Positions 1 through 5,963 of a stretch of DNA of 8,654 nt are shown one piece after another. Position numbers and translations under genes: made by a program. Below the pieces are notes generated by a model. The model saw nothing but the letters and a program-made list of their open reading frames with translations, was not told where the DNA came from and did no database searches. Every line of letters starts with the position of its first letter. Within the stretch, counting starts at the first letter, position 1. The DNA lies in the NCBI GenBank assembly GCA_009774345.1, contig VSNR01000179.1:1-8654 (forward strand), in the 5' to 3' direction. The DNA is from Lachnospiraceae bacterium (GTDB lineage Bacteria; Bacillota; Clostridia; Lachnospirales; Lachnospiraceae).

Positions 1-69
1 ATTTTGATTATCTGATAAAATGGGAAAGTAAAGATTTATGAAAAATATCACTTAGGAGGAACATTTTAC

Positions 70-1311
70 ATGGCAGTAATCAGACCATTTCGCGCGTACA
101 GACCAAAAAAAGGCTTGGAGGATAAGATCGCAGCGCTTCCATACGATGTTTACAATCGGGAAGAAGCATGTGCGGCGGTGAAAGATAATCCGCTCTCGTT
201 TCTGAATATTGACCGGGCAGAGACACAGTTTGACAGCAGTGTTGACACATACGCAGATGAGGTATATCAGAAGGCACATGACATGCTCTGGGACTGGATA
301 CAGAAAGGAACTTTGATTCAGGAGGATAAACCAGTTTACTATATCTATGAACTTACGATGAATGGGCGTGTTCAGACTGGTATTGTAGCATGTGCGAGTG
401 TCGATGACTATCAGAACCAGGTGATTAAAAAACATGAAAATACACGTGCAGACAAGGAACTTGACCGTATTCGTCATGTGGCTTCCTGTGAGGCGCAGAC
501 AGGGCCTATTTTTCTTGCCTACAGGGCAGACGCTACAGTGAAAACAGTGATAACAAAGATAAAAAAACAGCCCGCACTCTATGATTTTACATCGGAGGAT
601 GGCATCATACACAGAGTGTGGTGTATTGATACAGATGCGGAAATTGATGCGCTTCAACAGGCATTTGAAAAGATCTCTCAAATTTATATTGCAGACGGGC
701 ACCATCGCTGTGCATCTGCTGTCAAAGTAGGTTTAGCCAGGAGAGAGGCACATCCAGATTATACAGGAGAGGAAGAGTTTAACTATTTTCTTTCTGTCTT
801 GTTTGCAGACGAAGAATTGATGATTATGGATTATAATCGAGTGGTGAAAGATTTAAACGGACTCTCAGCGGCAGCGTTTGTGGAAGCTGTCAGCAAGATC
901 TACACAATTATTTCTACAGGCACAGAATGCCAGAAGCCCGCACATAAGGGACAGATCTCTATGCTGCTGGAGAATACCTGGTATCTGATGGAGGTAAAGC
1001 CTGCCTATCAGAGTAATGATCCTGTGGAGGGACTTGATGTGGCTGTGCTGCAAAATCATGTGCTGGCTCCGCTCCTTGGGATTCAAGATCCAAAAACAGA
1101 TCATCGCATTGATTTTGTGGGTGGCATCAGAGGGATTCAAGAACTTGAGAGACGGGTACAAACCGATTGCGTGGCGGCGTTTGCTATGTACCCGACTTCA
1201 ATCCATGAGCTTTTTGGTGTCGCTGACGCAAATATGCTAATGCCGCCAAAATCTACATGGTTTGAGCCAAAGCTGCGCAGCGGGCTGTTTATCCATACAA
1301 TCAACAGCTAA
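70..1311 (+). CDS. DUF1015 family protein with DGHHR motif
   Basis: A 413-residue soluble protein, full length for the DUF1015 family (usually about 400-420). No signal peptide or membrane segment is visible. Family landmarks seen: LPYDVYN near residues 23-29, a KKHENTR motif at 120-126, the DGHHR motif at 209-213, and a C-terminal PPKSTWFEPKLRSGL stretch near 392-406. The start is set by AGGAGG at 54-59, ten bases before the ATG. The biochemical role is not established to my knowledge. The DGHHR motif recalls ParB/sulfiredoxin-fold proteins such as the ADP-dependent serine kinase SerK, and from memory homologues in Clostridia often lie near the serine biosynthesis genes serA and serC; the upstream neighbour is outside this window, so this cannot be tested here. 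A gene for a mechanosensitive channel follows after 56 bp. Family assignment is firm, function is open. Confidence 0.9.
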   Translation: MAVIRPFRAYRPKKGLEDKIAALPYDVYNREEACAAVKDNPLSFLNIDRAETQFDSSVDTYADEVYQKAHDMLWDWIQKGTLIQEDKPVYYIYELTMNGRVQTGIVACASVDDYQNQVIKKHENTRADKELDRIRHVASCEAQTGPIFLAYRADATVKTVITKIKKQPALYDFTSEDGIIHRVWCIDTDAEIDALQQAFEKISQIYIADGHHRCASAVKVGLARREAHPDYTGEEEFNYFLSVLFADEELMIMDYNRVVKDLNGLSAAAFVEAVSKIYTIISTGTECQKPAHKGQISMLLENTWYLMEVKPAYQSNDPVEGLDVAVLQNHVLAPLLGIQDPKTDHRIDFVGGIRGIQELERRVQTDCVAAFAMYPTSIHELFGVADANMLMPPKSTWFEPKLRSGLFIHTINS

Positions 1312-1316
1312 TTTCT

Positions 1317-1339
1317 GGTATGTCCTTAAAGGATATACC
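1317..1339 (+). other. intercistronic hairpin
   Basis: GGTATGTCC at 1317-1325 pairs with GGATATACC at 1331-1339 (nine pairs, one G-U) around a TTAAA loop, six bases after the DUF1015 stop. No T-run follows, so it is not a classical intrinsic terminator. It could stabilise or separate the upstream message, or be a DNA operator. The role is inference only. Confidence 0.45.
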
Positions 1340-1367
1340 ATATACTATACGAATGGATGTGTGAAAT

Positions 1368-2279
1368 ATGTTTTTGACAGAGATGGAATTAGATCTTGAA
1401 CAGATAACTGAAAATTTGAATGCGTTTGAGAAATTTCTCGATACACTGCCAGAGAAAGCACTTGGATTAGGGGTCAGGGTACTGTTTGCGGCAATTTTGT
1501 TTTTGGTGGGCTCCAAGTTAATCAAACTGATACGGAGAATAACCAAACGGTCACTTCAGCGGGCAAGTGTAGAGACCGGCGTTATCCAATTTCTTGACGG
1601 ATTGATTAAAGCATCATTATACGGAATTTTGGTATTGATGATTGCTGGAAATTTTGGCTTTGATGCGACGAGCGTGGTCGCTCTTGTCGGTTCTGCCGGT
1701 GTGACAATTGGTCTTGCGCTTCAGGGGTGTCTTAGCAATCTTGCCGGCGGTGTGTTGATTCTTTTGCTCAAACCGTTTCGCGTGGGTGATTTTATCACAG
1801 AGTCTGGTCAGGGAACAGAAGGGACTGTCAAGGAGATTGGTATTATCTACACAAAACTCATGACGACAGATGGCAAAATAGTCGTGCTGCCAAATGGCAG
1901 TCTGGCAAACAGCTCTATAACAAATGCAACGGATACGCCAATTCGGCGTGTGGATCTTGTGGTTGGCATTTCTTATGATGCCGATATCAAGACCGCTAAA
2001 GAAGTGCTTCAGACAGTGATGCGTGATGATATGGATATACTTCACAATGAGCCAGAGATTGTGTATGTCAATGCCCTTGCAGACAGTGCAGTGGAGCTTG
2101 GCATGCGTTGTTTCTGTGAGAATCCCAAATACTGGGATGTCCGCTGGCGTCTGTTGGAAAATGTAAAAAATGCACTGGATAATGCTAAGATTGAGATCCC
2201 ATATCAACAGGTATCTTTACATATGGAGTCAGTGACTGAACCAGAATCAGTGATGCTAAAAAGAATTGACAAAAAATAA
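1368..2279 (+). CDS. MscS-type small-conductance mechanosensitive channel
   Basis: A 303-residue inner-membrane channel of the MscS family that releases solutes on hypo-osmotic shock; the length is close to E. coli MscS (286). Residues 1-30 are an amphipathic N-terminus. Membrane segments lie near 33-54, 75-95 and the pore helix 101-134, which has the Gly/Ala-rich pattern VGSAGVTIGLALQGCLSNLAGG. The beta domain follows with KPFRVGDFI at 135-143, a GTVKEIG segment at 152-158 and the family motif LPNGSLANSSITN at 174-186. The C-terminal alpha/beta vestibule domain runs to about 290. ATG 1368 is the first possible start, because an in-frame TGA lies at 1362-1364; no good Shine-Dalgarno precedes it, and ATG 1383 is an alternative. 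It follows the DUF1015 gene closely and may be co-transcribed with it. Confidence 0.93.
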   Translation: MFLTEMELDLEQITENLNAFEKFLDTLPEKALGLGVRVLFAAILFLVGSKLIKLIRRITKRSLQRASVETGVIQFLDGLIKASLYGILVLMIAGNFGFDATSVVALVGSAGVTIGLALQGCLSNLAGGVLILLLKPFRVGDFITESGQGTEGTVKEIGIIYTKLMTTDGKIVVLPNGSLANSSITNATDTPIRRVDLVVGISYDADIKTAKEVLQTVMRDDMDILHNEPEIVYVNALADSAVELGMRCFCENPKYWDVRWRLLENVKNALDNAKIEIPYQQVSLHMESVTEPESVMLKRIDKK

Positions 2280-2300
2280 TGAAAAATATTGAAATTGCCC

Positions 2301-2329
2301 TTTACAAAAGATCATTTATCATGTATAAT
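2301..2329 (+). promoter_or_regulatory. sigma-A type promoter for tRNA-Thr
   Basis: A -35 box TTTACA at 2301-2306 and a perfect -10 TATAAT at 2324-2329 are separated by 17 bases. The expected start is near 2336, about 23 bases before the tRNA 5' end. It begins 21 bp after the channel gene, so the tRNA need not depend on that message. Confidence 0.8.
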
Positions 2330-2358
2330 ATTTTTCGTGGTTGTGATTTTCAGACCAG

Positions 2359-2431
2359 GCTTCCATAGCGCAGTTGGTAGCGCAACTGATTCGTAATCAG
2401 TAGGTCGAGGGTTCGAGTCCCTTTGGAAGCT
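2359..2431 (+). tRNA. tRNA-Thr, anticodon CGU
   Basis: A 73-nt cloverleaf folds fully. The acceptor GCTTCCA (2359-2365) pairs with TGGAAGC (2424-2430). The D arm is GCGC/GCGC at 2368-2371 and 2380-2383. The anticodon stem ACTGA/TCAGT encloses the loop TTCGTAA at 2390-2396, giving anticodon CGT at 2392-2394, which reads ACG threonine codons. The T arm GAGGG/CCCTT at 2407-2411 and 2419-2423 encloses TTCGAGT. The discriminator is T2431 and CCA is not encoded, so it must be added after transcription. A promoter lies just upstream and a terminator 22 bp downstream, so it is a single-tRNA unit. Confidence 0.97.
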
Positions 2432-2453
2432 TTTTATTTAGAGATTCTTAGAG

Positions 2454-2481
2454 AGACGTGACGTAGTATCGCGTCTTTTTT
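2454..2481 (+). terminator. intrinsic terminator after tRNA-Thr
   Basis: AGACGTGA at 2454-2461 pairs with TCGCGTCT at 2469-2476 (eight pairs, one G-U) around a 7-nt loop, and a T-run reaches 2481. It ends the tRNA transcript. It lies only 32 bp before the next start codon, so it may also act as a leaky terminator or attenuator for the downstream gene. Confidence 0.8.
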
Positions 2482-2513
2482 ATGCACACGGGCACCCAAA
2501 GGAGGAAACAAGT

Positions 2514-3140
2514 ATGAAGCTATTATTTGGGACAGGCAATCCGGCCAAACTGTCTGCTATGAGAAATCGTCTGAGAACACTTGATAGAAAATATGATATC
2601 GAACTCATAGGATTAAAAGATTTGAAGATGGAAATTCCATCAGTGACAGAAAACGGAAAGACTCCTTTGGAGAATGCCCATCAGAAAGCAGCAGCGTATT
2701 ATGAGGCATTTCATATACCAGTTTTTTCGTGTGATTCAGGGCTGTATTTTGACAATGTTCCAGAATATGACCAGCCTGGCGTTCATGTGCGGACGATCAA
2801 CGGAAAGAGTCTGACGGACGATGAAATGATTGCACATTATGCAGGTCTTGCACAGAAGTATAAGAATCTGACAGCCAGATATAAAAATGCGATTTGCTTT
2901 GTCTATGATAATAAGCATTTCTATGAAGCAATGGATCCATCTATGGAGAGTGAACCATTTGTGATCACCAGTACGCCACATTCTTCTATACGAAAAAAAG
3001 GATTTCCAATTGACAGTCTTTCGATTGATATGAAGACAGGTAAATACTTTTATGATTTACCGGAACAGAAATTAGAACAAGTGGCTGTAGAAGATGGTTT
3101 TTTGCAATTTTTTGAAAGGGTTCTAAAACAAATGTTTTGA
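2514..3140 (+). CDS. RdgB/HAM1-like non-canonical purine NTP pyrophosphatase, divergent
   Basis: A 208-residue cytoplasmic protein of the Maf/HAM1 (ITPase) fold, near the usual length of about 195-205. Enzymes of this family hydrolyse dITP, ITP and XTP to the monophosphate and pyrophosphate to keep damaged purines out of nucleic acid. Seen: the nucleotide-binding N-terminus FGTGNPAK (5-12), the helix motif ENGKTPLENAHQKA (46-59) with the catalytic-site glutamate and asparagine, SCDSGL (72-77, family form DDSGL), and QPGVHVR (87-93, family form PGVYSAR). The usual GFGYDPIF is replaced by GFPIDSLS near 163-170 and the C-terminal SHR motif is absent, so the substrate may differ from RdgB. AAAGGAGG at 2498-2505 fixes the start. 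The AIM24 gene follows after 33 bp, probably in the same operon. Confidence 0.82.
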   Translation: MKLLFGTGNPAKLSAMRNRLRTLDRKYDIELIGLKDLKMEIPSVTENGKTPLENAHQKAAAYYEAFHIPVFSCDSGLYFDNVPEYDQPGVHVRTINGKSLTDDEMIAHYAGLAQKYKNLTARYKNAICFVYDNKHFYEAMDPSMESEPFVITSTPHSSIRKKGFPIDSLSIDMKTGKYFYDLPEQKLEQVAVEDGFLQFFERVLKQMF

Positions 3141-3173
3141 ATATAAAGAATCTACATAACAAGGAGAACGAAG

Positions 3174-3935
3174 ATGGGAACGAATATTTTAAATTTACTT
3201 GACAACAGGAACGTTGAGATCGTGGCGGAAAATGAACAGGCAGGGGTAACGATTATCAAGATGCTCAGAGATTTGTCATTGAACAAAGGGGAGGCACTGA
3301 CAGAGTATTTTGCTTCAAAAATGAATGTCTGTAAACGGCAGGTCATCATTAGTCTCAACAATAATAGATGGACTGTGAGTGCAGGAGCGATGCAGGTAAT
3401 GGTTGGAAATGTGTCTGTAGAAACTGGCGTTAAAAGCGCAGGCGATCTTATGAGGAAAGCTTTTGGTGGCGCCGTGACAGGGGAACGTGGCATAAAGCCA
3501 GAGTATACAGGTGATGGGGTGCTGATACTGGAACCTACATATAAGCATATTATTATTGAGGATATCCGCGAATGGGGCGGAGCGATGGTGATGAATGACG
3601 GATATTATTATGCAAGTGTAGGACTTGAGCTGAAAACGACTCCGATCAATTCTGTGAGTGGTGCATTGCTGGGAGGTGAGGGATTGTTTAATCTTGGCGT
3701 TCACGGCAATGGAATCTGTTTGCTGGAATCGCCATGTCCCAGAGAAGAACTTGTGACGATCGAGCTGGATAATGACGTTCTGAAAATTGACGGAAATTAT
3801 GCAGTATGCTGGTCGCCAAGTCTGAATTTTACAGTGGAGAGAACAACGAAAACCCTTGTAGGTTCCGCAGCGTCAGGAGAAGGTCTTGTCAATGTCTACA
3901 GAGGTACTGGCAGAGTAATGATGGCATTAGTCTGA
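3174..3935 (+). CDS. AIM24 family protein
   Basis: A 253-residue protein matching the AIM24 (TIGR00266/DUF124) family, full length for bacterial members. The body is rich in beta strand with many glycines, for example SAGAMQVMVGNV near 69-80, LGGEGLFNLGVHGNG near 166-180, and a C-terminal VGSAASGEGLVNVYRGTGRV near 229-248, all typical of its trimeric beta fold. The yeast namesake is a mitochondrial inner-membrane organiser; the bacterial role is not established. No signal peptide or membrane helix is visible, so it is likely cytosolic. AAGGAG at 3161-3166, seven bases before the ATG, sets the start. It is 33 bp behind the HAM1-like gene and last before a strong terminator. Family call is firm; function is unknown. 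Confidence 0.88.
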   Translation: MGTNILNLLDNRNVEIVAENEQAGVTIIKMLRDLSLNKGEALTEYFASKMNVCKRQVIISLNNNRWTVSAGAMQVMVGNVSVETGVKSAGDLMRKAFGGAVTGERGIKPEYTGDGVLILEPTYKHIIIEDIREWGGAMVMNDGYYYASVGLELKTTPINSVSGALLGGEGLFNLGVHGNGICLLESPCPREELVTIELDNDVLKIDGNYAVCWSPSLNFTVERTTKTLVGSAASGEGLVNVYRGTGRVMMALV

Positions 3936-3984
3936 TGATATACACCGCCTTAGCGGCATATTTCCTCTGTATGGGGCTGCGCAT

Positions 3985-4030
3985 AAAAAGGTCTATAGGC
4001 AAATGATACTGTTTGCCTATAGACCTTTTT
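3985..4030. terminator. bidirectional terminator between convergent genes
   Basis: A perfect 19-bp inverted repeat: 3985-4003 (AAAAAGGTCTATAGGCAAA) pairs with 4012-4030 around an 8-nt loop. It ends in T5 on the plus strand and, read in reverse, also in T5 on the minus strand. It sits 49 bp after the AIM24 stop and 8 bp after the end of the minus-strand gene, so it can stop transcription from both sides. Confidence 0.93.
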
Positions 4031-4038
4031 AAAAGAAT

Positions 4039-4710
4039 TTAATCGTTTATATGTCGAATCCCATCGAGTGCTCCGTTAAATAGATCTGTGACTTCCTTCA
4101 CCGGATAATCATTGTTTTCCAATGTTTTTTCCATAATCTTTAACAGTTGTTCCTGTAAGCGTGCTTTATGAGAGACGGCGTCCACAGATACAGGTGCTTT
4201 CAGGTCATCATACATTTTATTATAAAAGCCTAGTAATTGTTGATTTGTGGTTTCCCTTGATTTTACAACATCGCTTATTGCAGTTGCTTTTTGTCCGCAG
4301 AAAGGATCACTCTCAAGATGCTGTAATTCCGAAAGGGCTTGATTCAAATACGCTGTCTGGTTTGCAATCTGCTCAATCTGTGATAAACAATAAGCGATAG
4401 AATACTTGTCTTCTGCCATAGGATCTTCAGCAGGGGTCTTATTTGGAATAGTTTCATCTGTATTTTGTTGTGTTATGATTGTCTCATCAATGGTATTTTG
4501 CTGCGATAACTGTTCAAATGTGTTATTTTCAATTGTCTGTTCTGACATTATATTATCCTCCAAATATTGATTCGGCGGACACGCAAGGCATAGCATAGTC
4601 TGCGATAGAAAGCGTGCCCTGCCTTGTTTAACAAGCCCCTTAGCTCTTTTGAGATAAGTGGTCCCATGTTTTTTTCCCTGTGCATCTACTACAATAATGT
4701 TTTTTGTCAT
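4039..4710 (-). CDS. RRXRR/PLMP-like N-terminal module fused to helical region; unknown function
   Basis: A 223-residue protein with three parts. Residues 1-46 carry the pattern VVDAQGK (7-13), T17/T18, KRAKGLVKQGRAR (21-33) and CLACPP (41-46). This resembles the RRXRR/PLMP-type N-terminal module of IscB-like HNH proteins (V.D..GK...T...RA..LL..GRA), where it contacts guide RNA; the match is by eye and short. Residues 55-100 are an acidic, Gln/Asn/Thr-rich linker. Residues 101-223 are charged and mostly helical, with no membrane segment. No nuclease motif follows. ATG 4710 has only GGGGGAAG upstream as a weak ribosome site, whereas internal Met55 (4548) has GGAGGA at seven bases, so a 169-residue form (4548 down to 4039) is likely also or mainly made. 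The gene is single, ends at the shared terminator, and is divergent from the PadR operon. I do not recognise a function. Confidence 0.75.
   Translation of the reverse strand: MTKNIIVVDAQGKKHGTTYLKRAKGLVKQGRARFLSQTMLCLACPPNQYLEDNIMSEQTIENNTFEQLSQQNTIDETIITQQNTDETIPNKTPAEDPMAEDKYSIAYCLSQIEQIANQTAYLNQALSELQHLESDPFCGQKATAISDVVKSRETTNQQLLGFYNKMYDDLKAPVSVDAVSHKARLQEQLLKIMEKTLENNDYPVKEVTDLFNGALDGIRHIND
4546..4561 (-). promoter_or_regulatory. strong internal ribosome binding site and ATG
   Basis: Read on the minus strand, GGAGGA (4561-4556) lies seven bases before an in-frame ATG (4548-4546, Met55 of the long form). The same bases encode the residues LEDN. It is a much better initiation site than the one at 4710 and decides that a shorter product without the N-terminal module is plausible. 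Confidence 0.7.
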
Positions 4711-4723
4711 GGGTGTCTTCCCC
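4699..4723 (-). repeat. direct repeat copy 1, covers the 4710 start codon
   Basis: On the minus strand this reads GGGGAAGACACCCATG, then ACAAAAAAC. It includes the start codon of the long form and its upstream context. It matches 4769-4793 at 24 of 25 positions; the difference is the third base of the ATG. The two copies are exactly 70 bp apart and flanking bases do not match. Confidence 0.85.
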
Positions 4724-4768
4724 CTTGGTTCGATTGATAATAAAGCTTGATATAGAAGAAGGTCTGTC

Positions 4769-4793
4769 GTTTTTTGTTATGGGTGTCTTCCCC
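4769..4793 (-). repeat. direct repeat copy 2, in leader, ATA instead of ATG
   Basis: The second copy of the 25-bp unit lies upstream of the gene, inside the predicted mRNA leader. Its start codon position reads ATA. The 70-bp offset is not a multiple of three, so it is not in frame with the gene. It could be a duplicated binding site for a protein or RNA, or a relic of a start region. Confidence 0.8.
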
Positions 4794-4809
4794 GGCCTCT
4801 CTGATGTTC

Positions 4810-4838
4810 AGTATAATATACTTTCATGAGAATTACAA
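4810..4838 (-). promoter_or_regulatory. candidate promoter for minus-strand gene
   Basis: On the minus strand, TTGTAA (4838-4833) and TATACT (4815-4810) are 17 bases apart. The start would fall near 4803, giving a leader of about 90 nt that includes both copies of the 25-bp repeat. Judged by eye only; TATTAT two to three bases upstream is an overlapping alternative -10. Confidence 0.55.
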
Positions 4839-4888
4839 TCACATTTTCTCTGTTTTTTCAATTGTTTGAATTTTTTTTATATAAGATG

Positions 4889-4917
4889 TTGACAAATGAT
4901 ATACTGTGTAGTACGAT
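4889..4917 (+). promoter_or_regulatory. promoter of the PadR-HAAS operon
   Basis: A perfect -35 TTGACA (4889-4894) is followed after 17 bases by TACGAT (4912-4917) as the -10. The leader to ATG 4972 is about 48 nt. It is divergent from, and about 50 bp away from, the -35 box of the minus-strand gene. Confidence 0.6.
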
Positions 4918-4921
4918 ATAC
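4898..4921. promoter_or_regulatory. candidate PadR operator
   Basis: The palindrome TACT-GTGT-AGTA (4902-4913) lies in the promoter spacer and touches the -10 box. It is set within a 7-bp direct repeat GATATAC at 4898-4904 and 4915-4921, 17 bp apart. PadR regulators commonly bind such sites to repress their own operon; binding here is inference. Confidence 0.5.
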
Positions 4922-4971
4922 CAAGTAAAACGTAGTAAATCATTAAGAAAGGGTTCATAAGGAGGGAGCAT

Positions 4972-5304
4972 ATGAATATTGAAGACTGGAAATCACAGAT
5001 AAAAAGAGGAACTTTGGAATTTAGCATCTTATTAATGATTTCCAAGAGATCTTATTATGGTTATGAGATAATCAGTGAACTAAATAAGTGGCAGATTCTG
5101 GCAGCAAAAGAAAGCACCATCTATCCACTGCTTAGGCGGCTTCTAAAAGAAGGATATTTGTCCTCTTATTGGCAGGAAACGACGGAAGGACTGCCGCCTA
5201 GAAAGTATTATTCTATTACGGATACAGGCAGAACCTATCTGGATGCGATGTCTGTAGAGTGGGAGAACTTATTGACAGCGATGGATGGGCTTCGAGACGG
5301 ATAA
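4972..5304 (+). CDS. PadR family transcriptional regulator
   Basis: A 110-residue DNA-binding protein of the short PadR class (PadR-s1), normally a dimer. The winged helix-turn-helix fills most of it: ILLMISKRSYYGYEIISEL near 19-37, the recognition helix in KESTIYPLLRRLLKEGYL near 46-63, and the wing GLPPRKYYSITDTG near 73-86. The C-terminal helix 87-110 is the dimerisation arm, short as expected for this class. AAGGAGGGA just before the ATG sets the start. The HAAS-domain membrane protein follows after 53 bp. This pair is a common arrangement in Firmicutes, where the regulator controls the operon and answers to envelope or drug stress. Autoregulation through the palindrome at 4902-4913 is likely but inferred. 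Confidence 0.93.
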   Translation: MNIEDWKSQIKRGTLEFSILLMISKRSYYGYEIISELNKWQILAAKESTIYPLLRRLLKEGYLSSYWQETTEGLPPRKYYSITDTGRTYLDAMSVEWENLLTAMDGLRDG

Positions 5305-5357
5305 AAGGAATTATTAGGATGAAATCAGGATGGAGATCGTAACAAACGGAGGGAAAT

Positions 5358-5912
5358 ATGGAAACTAATTTATTGAATTATCTGGAAAAAATTGACAAGT
5401 ATTTAAAACCAATAGGCGCCGCAGAGCGGGCAGATATTATTAACGAAATAAAAAGCGAAATGCAGGAACTGGAAGCAAAGGATAAACTTTCATCGGAGCA
5501 GATTATAGAGAGGCTGGGAAATCCAAAAGAACTTGCAGGAGCATATTTAGGACAGTCTATTACTAAGAATGACAGCTTTAATTTAAGAAAATTGTGCACA
5601 ATCATCATTTTTTATAGTCTGGCAGGGCTGGGAAGTGTTTTTGTTCTGCCGTTTACGAGTATTGTAGGCGTTACGTTTATGATTTGCGGGGTAATCGTAC
5701 CAATCTGCGGTGCGGTCAAATTGCTGGGCGCAATAGTTGGGATAGATACCCCCTATATCATGTTTCAGTTTGGAACTTATACAGCATCGCCAGTCATGGC
5801 GTTTCTGCTTTCTATTTTATTTGGCATTCTGTTTATTCTGGCTGGAAAATTCTTCTGGAAATTGACCATTCAGTACATCCAAATGATCAGCAGCAGAAAG
5901 AAAAAAATATAA
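5358..5912 (+). CDS. HAAS/DUF1700 domain membrane protein
   Basis: A 184-residue membrane protein. Residues 1-65 form the HAAS (DUF1700) helical domain: a run of helices with the pattern L..I..YL...ERADIINEIKSEMQE, then SSEQIIERLGNPKELAGAYLG near 45-65. Three membrane segments follow near 79-99, 102-125 and 143-165, with a Lys/Arg-rich tail (180-183) on the cytoplasmic side. The family accompanies PadR regulators and is thought to pass a membrane signal or modulate the regulator; this is family knowledge, not seen here. GGAGGG at 5348-5353 sets the start. No DUF4097 adhesin-type gene follows, unlike many such operons; a terminator comes 17 bp after the stop, so the operon is just two genes. 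Confidence 0.87.
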   Translation: METNLLNYLEKIDKYLKPIGAAERADIINEIKSEMQELEAKDKLSSEQIIERLGNPKELAGAYLGQSITKNDSFNLRKLCTIIIFYSLAGLGSVFVLPFTSIVGVTFMICGVIVPICGAVKLLGAIVGIDTPYIMFQFGTYTASPVMAFLLSILFGILFILAGKFFWKLTIQYIQMISSRKKKI

Positions 5913-5929
5913 TGATAGTATTGGATTTA

Positions 5930-5963
5930 GGGGCATTCAGTCAGTATGAAATGCTCCTTTTTT
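5930..5963 (+). terminator. intrinsic terminator of the PadR-HAAS operon
   Basis: GGGGCATT (5930-5937) pairs with AATGCTCC (5950-5957), eight pairs with one G-U, around a 12-nt loop, followed directly by T6 (5958-5963). Confidence 0.85.

Noticed and set aside
52..705. Open frame of 217 codons opposite the DUF1015 gene
   Set aside because: Cys/His/Ile-rich shadow composition, fully antisense to a well-supported gene.
1341..1346. TATACT as a promoter -10 for the MscS gene
   Set aside because: No acceptable -35 box lies 16-18 bases upstream.
3806..4006. Small plus-strand frame across the AIM24 end
   Set aside because: Overlaps AIM24 in another frame and runs into the bidirectional terminator; no supporting signal.
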